From GCA-2697345 sp002697345 (GTDB lineage: Bacteria; Pseudomonadota; Alphaproteobacteria; Rhodobacterales; Rhodobacteraceae), in NCBI GenBank assembly GCA_943787605.1, contig CALSNB010000001.1:1426001-1490000 (forward strand): a DNA stretch of 64,000 nucleotides. Direction: 5' to 3'. Made by a program: the position numbers and the translations under genes. The notes under the pieces were generated by a model. That model saw nothing but the letters and a program-made list of their open reading frames with translations, had not been told where the DNA came from and made no database searches. Of this stretch, positions 26,786-37,480 are shown in pieces. Positions within the stretch are counted from its first letter, which is position 1. The number at the start of each line of letters is the position of its first letter.

Positions 26786-28087
26786 ATGGAAGCATTAACA
26801 ATTTCTCTAATAGGTTTTGGAGCTATTTTAGTATTAGCTTTTTTAAGATTTCCACTTGCCCTCGCTATGGGTTTAGTCGGTGTAGTAGGGTTTGGAGAAT
26901 TAACAGGATATAGGGCAGCGATTTCAAACTTGGGTAGGCTTGTTATGGATTTAGGTCAATCTTACTCTCTTTCGGTATTACCTTTATTTATATTAATGGG
27001 TTTGTTAGTAGAAAAAGGAGGTATGGCAAAGCAACTTTACCGAGCTGCATATGCCTTTCTCGGGCACAAAAAAGGTGGCCTGGCAATGTCAACTGTTGTT
27101 GCTTGTGGAATGTTCTCTGCAATCTCAGGTTCATCCATTGCCACTGCAGCCACAATGTCAAAAGTAGCTATGCCAGAGATGCGACGCTATAAATACGCTG
27201 ATTCACTGGCTACTGCGTCAATCGCTGCAGGAGGAACTTTAGGAATTTTAATTCCACCTAGTGTAATTCTAGTAATTTATGGATTACTTACTGAACAGTC
27301 CATTGGAAAGTTATTTATGGCAGGGTTTATCCCAGGGTTTATTGGTATTTTATTTTACACCCTTGCAGTAAAGTTCGTTGTAACAAGAAATGCTTCTTTA
27401 GGTCCCGCCGGGGAAAGAACGAATTGGAAAGAGCGAGCAATTGCTCTAAAAAATGTATGGACAACATTAGCATTATTCATTTTTATAATTGGCGGAATTT
27501 ATATAGGATTATTTTCAGCTACTGAGGCGGCTGGTATGGGGGCTGCAGGAGCTCTTTTAATCACCTTTTTTAAAGGGGCGTTAAACCGACAAGTTTTACT
27601 TGATGTTGGTCGAAATTCTTCATTATTGACTGCTAAATTATTTTCACTACTTTTTGGTGCATCGATGTTCTCCAATTTTCTCAATCGAGCAGGGTTACCT
27701 GATGCACTAATTGGTGTAATAGACTCATTTGAGTTATCAGGCATTGCTGTAATTTTTATTATTTTATTAATTTACCTTCTTTTGGGGTGTGTTTTTGAAT
27801 CAATGTCAATGATACTTTTAACAGTCCCAATATTTGCGCCACTAGTACAAGGACTTGGCTTTGATTTAATATGGTTTGGTATCTTGGTTGTTGTCGTAAC
27901 AGAAATTAGCTTAATTACTCCTCCAATTGGTTTAAATGTCTTTGTACTTAAGGGTGTTATAAAAGATGTTTCCGTTAGTACTATATTTAAAGGAGTAACA
28001 CCTTTTTGGGTGGCAGATATAATTAGGTTACTAATACTAACATTAGTTCCCGGGTTAGCGTTATTTCTTCCTTCTGTAATGTTTTAA
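26786..28087 (+). CDS. dctM: TRAP transporter large permease, DctM
   Basis: The 433-residue membrane protein carries the transport channel, with about twelve helices and two re-entrant loops. Typical segments are LPLFILMGLLVEKGGMAKQLY, GMFSAISGSSIATAATM (first hairpin), GGTLGILIPPSVILVIYG, FSATEAAGMGAAGAL and LITPPIGLNVFVLKG. It ends the TRAP operon; the dyads at 28092-28217 follow. Confidence 0.95.
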   Translation: MEALTISLIGFGAILVLAFLRFPLALAMGLVGVVGFGELTGYRAAISNLGRLVMDLGQSYSLSVLPLFILMGLLVEKGGMAKQLYRAAYAFLGHKKGGLAMSTVVACGMFSAISGSSIATAATMSKVAMPEMRRYKYADSLATASIAAGGTLGILIPPSVILVIYGLLTEQSIGKLFMAGFIPGFIGILFYTLAVKFVVTRNASLGPAGERTNWKERAIALKNVWTTLALFIFIIGGIYIGLFSATEAAGMGAAGALLITFFKGALNRQVLLDVGRNSSLLTAKLFSLLFGASMFSNFLNRAGLPDALIGVIDSFELSGIAVIFIILLIYLLLGCVFESMSMILLTVPIFAPLVQGLGFDLIWFGILVVVVTEISLITPPIGLNVFVLKGVIKDVSVSTIFKGVTPFWVADIIRLLILTLVPGLALFLPSVMF

Positions 28088-28091
28088 AAGC

Positions 28092-28217
28092 ATACCATGC
28101 AGTATGAAAGTGGTATCAAGCTTTATGTGCATTCAGACGAAGTATTCAATTATAGCTTAGATTATTGAGCCAGTTATTTTGGATACTCTTATTGATACCA
28201 GTAGTCAGTGGTATCAA
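28092..28217. repeat. Repeated dyads with TGGTATCAA arms
   Basis: TTGATACCA (28192-28200) and TGGTATCAA (28209-28217) form a perfect 9-bp dyad with an 8-base loop. A second TGGTATCAA at 28111-28119 pairs partly with ATACCA at 28092-28097. The right dyad is followed by an A-rich rather than a T-rich stretch, so it is a weak terminator for dctM. The sequence resembles sites bound by GntR-type regulators, which I infer only from shape. Confidence 0.5.
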
Positions 28218-28317
28218 AATTAAATTAAAGGCTTACTAATAACCACTCGATATTAATTTTAGTGTTTTATTTATGTAATAATAAAAAATTAATTAACACA
28301 AAAATAGCCTCAAAAAT

Positions 28318-29127
28318 TTAATCCTTCCAAGTTGGGTCTAATTTATCAACTAACCTAATCAAGGCTGGCCATTCTGGGTGTCGGACCAAAGCATTAGCGC
28401 TGGCACTACCACCCTCAAATTGCTCCCTAGTTCTCTCCATTACTTCTGGACTAATAAGATTCATGGAACCAGAAGCCATAGCCATCAATTGAACTTCTGT
28501 GTTCCTAATAAATGCAAGGTGTCTAACAAATGCCCACGCACAATTAGGTCCTGCTGTTATCATTCCGTGATTTCTCATTACCAAAGTATGATTTTTTTCT
28601 CCTAGAGCCTCAACAATTAAAGGCCCCTCAGTACCATCTAGCACGATACCCTTAAAATTATGGTAACCGACCCTTTCATAAAACTGACAACCCTCTTGCG
28701 TAAGTGGAATTGCTAGACTGTCAGTCGCACATAAACTTTGTGATATAGGTTCATGCGTATGAATTATACAATGTAAATCAGAGCGAGCTTTATGCACTGT
28801 AGAGTGGACATAATAACCTGCCTTATTAACTGGCCAGGGGCTATCAGACAGCTTATTTCCATCTATATCGATCGTAATTAAATTACTTGCAGAAATTTCA
28901 TCATAACGTAATCCAAAAGGGTTAATTAAAAATTTATCCGTGCCAGGGATTCGAAGTGTAATATGATTATAAACAACGCTGGTCCAACCATAGTGTGCAA
29001 CCATTCTATAACATGCTGCTAAATCTAGTCGTGCTTCCCACTCGTTTTCATCCATGCCAACCGGAGCTTGAGGCAAAGCTGTATCCATACCTATCTTTCC
29101 ATTAAGGTTACCAATAGCATCATCCAT
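28318..29127 (-). CDS. Class II aldolase/adducin family protein
   Basis: This is a zinc-dependent aldolase-fold protein of 269 residues. The Zn ligands are in DLHCIIHTHEPISQ and LVMRNHGMITAG, and the N-terminal GWTSVVYNHITLRIPG with INPFGLRYDEI matches the family. Members cleave sugar phosphates or act on other hydroxy acids; close relatives also occur in eukaryotic adducin. The substrate is unknown. It faces the PanE-like gene and lies beyond the TRAP operon, suggesting metabolism of an imported hydroxy acid. Confidence 0.87.
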   Translation of the reverse strand: MDDAIGNLNGKIGMDTALPQAPVGMDENEWEARLDLAACYRMVAHYGWTSVVYNHITLRIPGTDKFLINPFGLRYDEISASNLITIDIDGNKLSDSPWPVNKAGYYVHSTVHKARSDLHCIIHTHEPISQSLCATDSLAIPLTQEGCQFYERVGYHNFKGIVLDGTEGPLIVEALGEKNHTLVMRNHGMITAGPNCAWAFVRHLAFIRNTEVQLMAMASGSMNLISPEVMERTREQFEGGSASANALVRHPEWPALIRLVDKLDPTWKD

Positions 29128-29281
29128 GAAATTATTCTCCTAAAACAATTTATTTACTCTTAATTTCCATATAACAGGGTTTATATGCCAAGAATAGAAT
29201 TATATCTTATAGAAGTTTGTTTATAGAGTTAAAAAAGATCTATTATCATTTAAAGGTAAACAGAAATTAAAGGGAAAAATA

Positions 29282-30229
29282 GTGAGTGAATGTAACTTAG
29301 ACTATCTTATACTTGGTGGCGGTGCTGTTGGTTGTATTTATGGTGGACTGCTTTCTAACTCAGGGCATAACGTTCAGATCATAAACCGTTCACTCAAAAC
29401 AGTAGAGAGCATCAAAAAAAATGGCTTACATTTAGATTTAAATGGCAAAAAAATAAATTGCTTTCCAAAAGCGGGACAACCTAGTGATGCTATGACTGCT
29501 CGTGTTGTCATGGTTTTCACTAAGACTTATCAAACCAAAAATGCTTTATTGGGAGTTCTCCCAAAAATGAACTCTAAAACTACCTATCTTAGTCTTCAAA
29601 ATGGTCTAGGAAATGGTAAAATATTATCAGATATAACTCATAGCAATTCCATCCTTCATGGAGTAACTATGCTTCCTGCAACTCTTTTAAAAGCGGGTCA
29701 TGTCAAATCCAAAGGCGTTAACACAACTTGGTTTGGCAGCTATAAGTCCGCCGAGCATAACATAGCCCACTCTATTTTACATGATCTTATAAAATGTGAT
29801 TTTGATGTAAGTTTAGTTGAAAACCCCAATATTCACATATGGCAAAAAGCATGCTTTAACATTGCCTTAAATGCTATATCAGCACTTATAAATGGCTCTC
29901 CAGGGCTTATAGGAGATTTCCCTGGTGTTAAAAATATTGTTTACGAATTAGCGGCTGAAGCAATCGAAGTTGCAAAACACGATGGTATAAAGGTCGAAAT
30001 TAAAAAGATTTATGAAATGATTGATTTTGTATGTACAAATCATCGATACCATAAACCCTCAATGCTACAAGATATCCAATTAGAGCGTGCAACGGAGATA
30101 GAATCTTTAAACGGGTTTATTGTCGAACGAGCAAAAGAACTTAATATTAAAACACCTATTAATCAGATGGTAACCGAACTTGTTAGGGCTCGAGAGAACG
30201 CAAGTAAGTTTTGGAAAAGCTCTGAATGA
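29282..30229 (+). CDS. Ketopantoate reductase family (PanE/ApbA-like) oxidoreductase
   Basis: The protein is NADPH-binding, 315 residues long, with LILGGGAVGCIYGGLLSNSG at the N terminus, LSLQNGLGNGKIL, HGVTMLPATLLKAGHV, and a helical C-terminal domain with WQKACFNIALNAISAL and the lysine and asparagine typical of PanE. Biosynthetic PanE makes pantoate, but many paralogues reduce other 2-oxo acids. Its position by a class II aldolase and TRAP genes favours a catabolic paralogue. GTG at 29282 is the start, with a purine-rich AAAGGGAAA upstream. Confidence 0.82.
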   Translation: MSECNLDYLILGGGAVGCIYGGLLSNSGHNVQIINRSLKTVESIKKNGLHLDLNGKKINCFPKAGQPSDAMTARVVMVFTKTYQTKNALLGVLPKMNSKTTYLSLQNGLGNGKILSDITHSNSILHGVTMLPATLLKAGHVKSKGVNTTWFGSYKSAEHNIAHSILHDLIKCDFDVSLVENPNIHIWQKACFNIALNAISALINGSPGLIGDFPGVKNIVYELAAEAIEVAKHDGIKVEIKKIYEMIDFVCTNHRYHKPSMLQDIQLERATEIESLNGFIVERAKELNIKTPINQMVTELVRARENASKFWKSSE

Positions 30230-30281
30230 AAGTATACTAAAGTCAGACCCAAAATAAATTAAAAAGTTTTAAAAATAGTTT

Positions 30282-31715
30282 TTATCTAGGCAATGTTGTG
30301 CTATTCATTAATGACTTATCAACAGCTGAGGCACACTGTCTGCCTTCCCTTATTGCCCACACCACTAAAGATTGCCCTCTCCTCATATCCCCTGCTACCC
30401 AAACTTTTTCATGACTAGTTTTATAGTTATAATCATCAGCAAGAACATTTTGACGATTATCAAGTGCAACGCCAAGATCCTCAATCATACCGGGTCCAAG
30501 CGGCGAAGTGAAACCCATAGCCAAAAGAACTAAATCACATTTTAATACAAATTCCGTACCTAGAATAGGCTGAAATTTCTCGTCAACGCGAATACAATTT
30601 AAAGATTTTAATTTGCCATCCGCACCTTCAAAGCTCTGTGTCATTACAGAAAACTCTCTTTCTGCTCCCTCTTCTTGGCTTGAGGAGGTTCTCATTTTAA
30701 AAGGCCAGTTTGGCCAAGATAACAGCTTTTCTTCACTTTCTGGTGGTATTGGCATTATTTCGAGTTGAGTAACAGAAACCGCACCCTGTCTAATAGATGT
30801 TCCAATACAATCTGAACCAGTATCTCCTCCCCCAATTACAATAACATCTTTTTCAGTAGCCAGAATATCATTACAGTTGTTTAATAATTCCATCCCAACT
30901 CTACGGTTCTGCTGAGGTAAAAACTCCATAGCAAAATGAACACCCTCTAAATGCCTTCCTTCTATTGGTAAATCTCGTGCTTTCTCTGAACCTCCTGATA
31001 AAATAACAGCGTCATACTCGTCGATAATGCTAGAAATACTCTTATCTAAACCAACATTAATTCCAGTAAGAAATTTTACTCCTTCTTTTTCCATCTGGTT
31101 CACTCTACGATCAATATGAATTTTCTCCATTTTAAAATCTGGAATACCATATCGCAAAAGGCCACCAGCTTTCTTGTTTTTTTCAAAAATATTAACTTCG
31201 TGACCAACTCTAGCTAATTGTTGGGCAGCTGCCATTCCTGCTGGACCTGAACCAATAACTGCTATTCTTTTACCTGTTTTTACGTCTTGAATCTGAGGAA
31301 CTATCCAGTCATTTTCCCACGCTTTATCAACAATTGCGCATTCTATTGACTTTATAGTAACAGGACTATCAATAAGATTTAAGGTACACGAGGCTTCACA
31401 AGGGGCTGGACAAATTCTACCTGTAAATTCTGGAAAATTATTTGTGGTATGTAAGTCTATTGCTGCCTGTTCCCATTCACCTTTATAAACTAAATCATTC
31501 CAATCTGGAATTTGATTATTTACAGGGCAACCTTTCGCACCTTTTAAATCGTGACAAAAAGGAACACCACACTCCATACACCGACTAGCTTGATCACGCA
31601 GAGTTTGTTCCGGCAATGGAATTACAAACTCCTTGTAGTTTCGAACACGATCTGAAGCAGGAGCGTACTTACGATCCTGACGATCTATCTCCAAAAAACC
31701 GGTTACTTTTCCCAT
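30282..31715 (-). CDS. gltD: Glutamate synthase (NADPH) small subunit
   Basis: GltD transfers electrons from NADPH through FAD to the large subunit for ammonia assimilation. The N-terminal 4Fe-4S cysteine clusters are in CMECGVPFC, GCPVNN and CPAPCEASC; the FAD motif is VIGSGPAGMAAAQQLA (about residues 151-166) and the NADPH motif VIGGGDTGSDCIG. The C-terminal WVAGDMRRGQSLVVWAIREG is the standard FAD-contacting end. It lies 32 bp downstream of gltB. Confidence 0.96.
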   Translation of the reverse strand: MGKVTGFLEIDRQDRKYAPASDRVRNYKEFVIPLPEQTLRDQASRCMECGVPFCHDLKGAKGCPVNNQIPDWNDLVYKGEWEQAAIDLHTTNNFPEFTGRICPAPCEASCTLNLIDSPVTIKSIECAIVDKAWENDWIVPQIQDVKTGKRIAVIGSGPAGMAAAQQLARVGHEVNIFEKNKKAGGLLRYGIPDFKMEKIHIDRRVNQMEKEGVKFLTGINVGLDKSISSIIDEYDAVILSGGSEKARDLPIEGRHLEGVHFAMEFLPQQNRRVGMELLNNCNDILATEKDVIVIGGGDTGSDCIGTSIRQGAVSVTQLEIMPIPPESEEKLLSWPNWPFKMRTSSSQEEGAEREFSVMTQSFEGADGKLKSLNCIRVDEKFQPILGTEFVLKCDLVLLAMGFTSPLGPGMIEDLGVALDNRQNVLADDYNYKTSHEKVWVAGDMRRGQSLVVWAIREGRQCASAVDKSLMNSTTLPR

Positions 31716-31747
31716 TTAAATTACTCCAATTCTAGAAAACTAAATAC

Positions 31748-34700
31748 TTACTCTGCAGCTATTCCAGATGCTTTTTGAGCCATCTCTATTTCAGCCAATG
31801 CTCGTCTGTATTCTGTTGGCATAACCTTAACAAATTTTGGCCTATAATCACTCCAGTTTTTAATAATTTCTAATGCTTTTCCTGATCCAGTATACTTTAA
31901 GTGTTTCTCTATAAGTTTAAATAAACGATCTTCATCATTCCTAGTCATGTCTTTTGACACGTCAACTCTACCGTGATGCTCCAAATCTCCACCATGATGA
32001 TGCTCTGATTCCATTAAATCGTCTTCTTTTGGCACTGGCTCCAGCTCAACCATTGCAAGATTACATCTATTTTCAAAGCTTCCATCTTCGTCCAAGACAT
32101 ATGCTATTCCACCAGACATTCCTGCAGCAAAGTTACGACCGGTATAACCTAGGACTGCAACAACTCCTCCAGTCATATATTCGCAGCCATGGTCACCAAC
32201 TCCTTCAACCACTGCGGTTGCACCTGAGTTTCGAACTGCAAAACGCTCTCCAGCTACACCTTGAAAATAACACTCACCATTAATCGCTCCATATAAGACT
32301 GTGTTTCCTACTATTATTGATTCTGCTGGATTTATTTGAGTCGCACTTTTTGGTGGGTAAATGATAATCTTGCCCCCCGAGAGACCTTTTCCTACATAAT
32401 CATTTCCTTCACCCTCAACTTCTATCGTCACTCCATGGCTAAGCCAGGCAGCAAAAGATTGCCCAGTAGTTCCGTTGAATTTTATATTTATAGTATCTTC
32501 TGGTAAACCCGTATGCCCATACCTTTTTGAAATCTCGCCAGACAACATAGTCCCTGTTGATCTATTCACATTACTAATGTTCATTTTAATAGTTACAGGA
32601 ACTTTATCAAACAGCGCGGGTTGAGCCAGTTTAATAAGCTCAACATCCATAACTTTCTCAAGACGATGGTTTTGAAGCTCACTATTATAAAGCATAGCGG
32701 GATCTCCCACCTTAGGAGAATAAAAAAGTTTTGAAAAATTTAAACCTTTTGCTTTCCAATGCTCAACAGCAGGATCTCTGTCTAAAGAATTAATCTTTCC
32801 TATCATTTCATCAAAAGTATGAAAACCTAGCTCGGCCATGATCTCTCTTACTTCTTCAGCAACAAAAAAGAAGTAATTAATTACGTGCTCAGGTTGTCCT
32901 GTAAAACGTTTTCGTAATACAGGATCTTGAGTAGCAACACCAACAGGGCAGGTGTTTAGATGACATTTACGCATCATTATACACCCAGAAGCAACTAAAG
33001 GTGCCGTAGCAAAACCAAACTCATCTGCTCCAAGCATTGCTCCAATCACTACGTCTCGCCCTGTTCTCAAACCTCCATCAACTTGCACAGAAATTCTAGA
33101 TCTTAATTTATTTTTCACCAGGGTTTGATGAGTCTCAGCCAGACCTATTTCCCATGGAGATCCAGCATGCTTAATAGAAGTTAACGGGCTAGCCCCTGTG
33201 CCACCTTCCATACCAGATATTGTTACATGGTCAGCACGGGCCTTCGCCACCCCCGCTGCGACAGTCCCTACTCCAACTTCAGACACAAGCTTAACTGAAA
33301 TATCCGCCCTAGGGTTAACATTTTTCAAGTCATAAATTAGCTGTGCTAAATCTTCTATTGAATATATATCATGATGTGGTGGTGGTGATATTAAGCCCAC
33401 CCCCTTTGTTGAATGCCTAACTTTTGCAATCACTGCATCAACCTTATGCCCGGGAAGTTGACCACCTTCTCCAGGCTTTGCACCTTGAGCCATTTTTATT
33501 TGAATCATATCTGCATTAACAAGATACTCTGTAGTAACACCAAAGCGACCAGACGCGACCTGCTTTATGGCAGACCTTTTGTTGTCGCCATTTTTCATTG
33601 GCTGGAATCGTTCTACTTCTTCACCACCCTCTCCAGTATTAGATTTCGCACCTATTCTATTCATTGCAATTGCTAAATTTTCATGAGCCTCAGCTGAAAT
33701 AGAGCCATAGGACATGGCTCCACTAGAAAATCTCTTAACAATTTTTGTCACTGGTTCGACATCAGAAATATCTATAGGTTTTCTTCCAACTTCACTCGCC
33801 TTCCTAAATTTAAAAAGCCCTCTTATTGTAAGTAAACGCTCTTGATTGTCATTTATAGATTTTGCAAACTTTCGGTAATTTTCTAAACTATTACCCCGTA
33901 CCGCATGCTGAAGGTGCGTAATTTCATCGGAGGTCCAAGCATGTTTTTCACCCCTTTGACGTAATGCATAGTCTCCACCAATATCTAGCGCATGTCTAAG
34001 TATAGGAATATCACTATATGCGTCCCTATGGCGTTCAAAAGTTTCTTTTGAAATCTCATAAAGCCCAACACCCTCTATTTGTGTCGCCGTACCAGTAAAG
34101 TAACGTAAAATAAAGTCACTAGATAACCCTACTGTATCAAAAATCTGTGCACCACAATAGGACTGATATGTAGAAATTCCCATTTTTGACATGACTTTAA
34201 GTAAGCCCTTATTAATTGATTTTATATAACGCTGGATGGTTTCTTTCTCACCAACTTCTGACGGGAAACTTCCACTTTCATACATCTCAGCTATTGTTTC
34301 AAAAGCTAAGTATGGGTTTATTGCCTCTGCTCCATAACCTGCTAGTACTGCAAAATGATGTACTTCTCTAGGTTCAGCAGATTCAAGAACTAACCCAACA
34401 GACGTCCTTAGTCCTTTTCTAATCAAATGATGATGAACAGCAGCTGTTGCCAATAATGCAGGTACTGCAATTCGATCTCGACCAAATTGTCGATCAGAAA
34501 GAATTATAATATTACTTCCCCCAAGAACTGCTGTTTCCGCTTTATGACAAAACTTTAGAATACATTCTTCCATTCCACTTGGCCCATTGGAATCTCTGTA
34601 AGTTATGTCCAAAACTTGCGAGACAAACTGACTATCACCAATCTCACTTATATCTCGTATTTTTTGTAAATCTGAGTTTCGTAAAATTGGTTGCCTTACT

Positions 34701-36454
34701 TCCAACCTTTTCTTTGCAGATTTATGATCTCTATCAAACAAATTTGATCGGGGCCCGATAAACGAGACCAGGCTCATAACCGACTCCTCTCGAATTGGGT
34801 CTATCGGGGGGTTTGTTACCTGAGCAAAATTTTGTTTAAAGTATGTATATAGTAATTTAGCCTTACTAGAAATAGCTGAAATTGGCGTATCTGTGCCCAT
34901 AGAGCCGAGAGCCTCTTGACCAGTTGTAGCCATCGGTAGCATTAAAAGTTTGATGTCTTCTTGAGTATATCCAAAAGCCTGTTGTGCGTCCAATAATTCT
35001 TGACCAAAATATCTCCTCGGAGAAGACTTAATCCCATTAAGATCTTCTAGAATAATCTGTGTTTCATCTAACCATTTCTGGTAAGGTTGAGAGCTCGAAA
35101 GCTCTGCTTTAATATCTTCATCTGAAATTATTTTACCTTTTTCTGTATCTATAAGTAGCATTTTTCCTGGTTGAAGACGCCACTTTTTAACAACTCGGCT
35201 TTGATCAAAAGGTAACGTTCCAGCTTCAGATGCAAGGACTACAGTATCATCGTCTAATACAAAATATCTAGCAGGTCTTAAGCCGTTTCGATCTAAGGTC
35301 GCACCAATTTTTTTTCCATCGCTAAATGCCATTGCTGCAGGTCCATCCCAAGGCTCCATCAAGGCTGCATGATACTCATAAAAAGCCTTCAAATCCTCAC
35401 CCATCAATGTATTGCCTGCCCAAGCTTCTGGGATAAGCATAATCATTGCGTGTGCCAAAGAATAACCACCCTGATATAGCAGCTCTAAAGCATTATCAAA
35501 GCACGCGGTATCTGATTGTCCCTCATAAGATACTGGCCAAATCTTTTCTATGTCACTACCAAAAAGGGGTGAAGATAAACTTTCCTGCCTTGCTGCCATC
35601 CAATTCACATTCCCACGTAGAGTGTTTATTTCTCCATTATGGGCCACCATCCTATATGGATGTGCTAACTTCCATGAAGGGAAAGTGTTCGTAGAAAAGC
35701 GTTGATGCACTAAGGAAATTGCAGAAATAAATCTATCGTCTGTTAAGTCTTGATAATAAGGGCCCAACTGATCTGCCAAAAACATACCCTTATAAACAAT
35801 TGTCTGCGACGACATTGATACTGGGTAGAAACCGTCAGTAGAACCAAATTTATCAATAACAGTATTTGATATTTCACGCCTTATTATATATATTTTTCTC
35901 TCATAATGATCATCTAAAATTCCATTTGGTCTCTCAAAAAATCCCTGGAAATGTACTGGCTCACTTTTCATAATGTCAGGATCACTAGAAAGACAACTAT
36001 TATCAGTGGGAACTAACCTCCAACCAATCAGCGGACACCCAAATTTTAAAGCTATGCTCTCAATAAGGTCCTTCATAGTATTTCTCAAACTTTGCGTCTG
36101 GGGCATAAAAAAGAACCCGACGCAGTAATGGTTAGCCGGAGGAAGAGTAAATCCCAACTTAACACATTCTTCATGGAAAAGTTCATGAGGGATTTGTGTC
36201 AACATCCCAGCCCCATCACCCATCAATGGATCAGCACCTGTCGCACCACGATGTTCAAGATTCTCTAAAATTCGAATTCCATCTTGAACAATTTTATGAG
36301 ACTTGACCCCATTTATATTTGCAATAAAACCAAGTCCGCAAGCGTCATGCTCATTTTTAGGATCATAAAGCCCACCAGATTTATTACTATTAAGATTCAT
36401 AGCTTTTTTTGTAGGGGCTACTGCTGATTTGTGTATTTTTTTATTCTCAGCCAT
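31748..36454 (-). CDS. gltB: Glutamate synthase (NADPH) large subunit
   Basis: GltB makes two glutamates from glutamine and 2-oxoglutarate. At 1568 residues it is full-length. A 38-residue propeptide is expected to be removed to expose C39 in HDACGLGFIAN, the nucleophile of the glutaminase domain. The central and FMN domains follow with PGEGGQLPGHKV and SPPPHHDIYSIEDLA, the iron-sulphur cysteines are in CIMMRKCHLNTCPVG, and the C-terminal beta-helix contains repeated glycine-rich turns. gltD follows. The 278-bp upstream region (36455-36732) shows no gene. Confidence 0.97.
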   Translation of the reverse strand: MAENKKIHKSAVAPTKKAMNLNSNKSGGLYDPKNEHDACGLGFIANINGVKSHKIVQDGIRILENLEHRGATGADPLMGDGAGMLTQIPHELFHEECVKLGFTLPPANHYCVGFFFMPQTQSLRNTMKDLIESIALKFGCPLIGWRLVPTDNSCLSSDPDIMKSEPVHFQGFFERPNGILDDHYERKIYIIRREISNTVIDKFGSTDGFYPVSMSSQTIVYKGMFLADQLGPYYQDLTDDRFISAISLVHQRFSTNTFPSWKLAHPYRMVAHNGEINTLRGNVNWMAARQESLSSPLFGSDIEKIWPVSYEGQSDTACFDNALELLYQGGYSLAHAMIMLIPEAWAGNTLMGEDLKAFYEYHAALMEPWDGPAAMAFSDGKKIGATLDRNGLRPARYFVLDDDTVVLASEAGTLPFDQSRVVKKWRLQPGKMLLIDTEKGKIISDEDIKAELSSSQPYQKWLDETQIILEDLNGIKSSPRRYFGQELLDAQQAFGYTQEDIKLLMLPMATTGQEALGSMGTDTPISAISSKAKLLYTYFKQNFAQVTNPPIDPIREESVMSLVSFIGPRSNLFDRDHKSAKKRLEVRQPILRNSDLQKIRDISEIGDSQFVSQVLDITYRDSNGPSGMEECILKFCHKAETAVLGGSNIIILSDRQFGRDRIAVPALLATAAVHHHLIRKGLRTSVGLVLESAEPREVHHFAVLAGYGAEAINPYLAFETIAEMYESGSFPSEVGEKETIQRYIKSINKGLLKVMSKMGISTYQSYCGAQIFDTVGLSSDFILRYFTGTATQIEGVGLYEISKETFERHRDAYSDIPILRHALDIGGDYALRQRGEKHAWTSDEITHLQHAVRGNSLENYRKFAKSINDNQERLLTIRGLFKFRKASEVGRKPIDISDVEPVTKIVKRFSSGAMSYGSISAEAHENLAIAMNRIGAKSNTGEGGEEVERFQPMKNGDNKRSAIKQVASGRFGVTTEYLVNADMIQIKMAQGAKPGEGGQLPGHKVDAVIAKVRHSTKGVGLISPPPHHDIYSIEDLAQLIYDLKNVNPRADISVKLVSEVGVGTVAAGVAKARADHVTISGMEGGTGASPLTSIKHAGSPWEIGLAETHQTLVKNKLRSRISVQVDGGLRTGRDVVIGAMLGADEFGFATAPLVASGCIMMRKCHLNTCPVGVATQDPVLRKRFTGQPEHVINYFFFVAEEVREIMAELGFHTFDEMIGKINSLDRDPAVEHWKAKGLNFSKLFYSPKVGDPAMLYNSELQNHRLEKVMDVELIKLAQPALFDKVPVTIKMNISNVNRSTGTMLSGEISKRYGHTGLPEDTINIKFNGTTGQSFAAWLSHGVTIEVEGEGNDYVGKGLSGGKIIIYPPKSATQINPAESIIVGNTVLYGAINGECYFQGVAGERFAVRNSGATAVVEGVGDHGCEYMTGGVVAVLGYTGRNFAAGMSGGIAYVLDEDGSFENRCNLAMVELEPVPKEDDLMESEHHHGGDLEHHGRVDVSKDMTRNDEDRLFKLIEKHLKYTGSGKALEIIKNWSDYRPKFVKVMPTEYRRALAEIEMAQKASGIAAE

Positions 36455-36732
36455 TTATCTCCTCACTAAAGCTAATAATTAATCTAGAGTAAAACCTAGT
36501 GCGCGTTTCCGGATCAGCGACTAATAGTCATCTGTTTCCTGTCTGAGTAAATTCAAAAATATGACAGCGAAATTATTTTAATATACCACAAGTTATAAAA
36601 TAGCAACATTTAGGTAAGCTATCCTTACCCGTCTGTGTCTAATTGTCCTTAATAAACCATATAAACAGATTAGCATCAGTCATTGTAAATAGCCTGGCAT
36701 TTTGTAAAATTGGTTTATCTTATCGAGTAAAG

Positions 36733-37422
36733 CTATACTTTTGATATCACAATTTCTGCAGATTCGAGCTTCCACTCCTCTAACTCTGCTTGATTAATCC
36801 AGTCTACTAAAGGCGGATAAGAACGGATTGCTTCACAATACTCTTGGATATCTTTAGGTAATTTTATATTATATGTAACAAACCGATTAACCAAATGGGC
36901 CGACATAGCATCTGCAATAGTAAAGTGACCAAACAGAAAAGGCCCTTCACTCCCAAATGCCTCACGCAACCTTCTCCAATGTAAAACTAGATAATCAACA
37001 CTTTCTTGAACAGCCGCACTTAAGTGTACACGCTCAGTTCGTCTTCTAACATTTGTATCAAGTGAATAAATAATATGCCTAGGCGCTCCTGGGTATGCAC
37101 CTCCTGTTCCATGCATTTCACAAGAAAACGCTCTAGCAACTGCCCTAGCTTTAACATTTAATGGCCACAGTTTTGCCAATGGGTTTAATTCAGCAATGTA
37201 TTCACAAATTGCTAAAGAATCCCAAATTTCTAATCCATTATGGTGAAATGCTGGCACTCTACCTGTAGGTGAATACTCCAACATCTGCTCTCTAGTGTTC
37301 GGCTGCCCAAATCGGATTAATTTCTCTTTGAATGGCATATTTGAGGCCTTCAAGCATAGCCACGGCGCGAGAGGCCAAAGGCTATAGTTTTTATCGGCAA
37401 TAACTAAAACTGTATCGGGCAT
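36733..37422 (-). CDS. Glutathione S-transferase family protein
   Basis: The 229-residue protein has a thioredoxin-like N-terminal half (NYSLWPLAPWLCLKA as the active-site helix, SPTGRVPAFHHNGLEIWDSLAI with the cis-proline and glutathione-binding ES/DS) and an alpha-helical C-terminal half (FGHFTIADAMSA). The serine or tyrosine near residue 13 could activate glutathione. It lies 58 bp after the P450 gene and probably shares its transcript, so it may conjugate or isomerise a P450 product. Confidence 0.88.
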   Translation of the reverse strand: MPDTVLVIADKNYSLWPLAPWLCLKASNMPFKEKLIRFGQPNTREQMLEYSPTGRVPAFHHNGLEIWDSLAICEYIAELNPLAKLWPLNVKARAVARAFSCEMHGTGGAYPGAPRHIIYSLDTNVRRRTERVHLSAAVQESVDYLVLHWRRLREAFGSEGPFLFGHFTIADAMSAHLVNRFVTYNIKLPKDIQEYCEAIRSYPPLVDWINQAELEEWKLESAEIVISKV

Positions 37423-37480
37423 ATAATTTTTTTCCTAACTTGATATTTATTTAAATCAAATTTTGATGACCTAGTGTACT

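Noticed and set aside
31954..35694. Several forward open frames within gltB
   Set aside because: They are antisense to strongly conserved GltB domains and have histidine- or leucine-rich low-complexity products.
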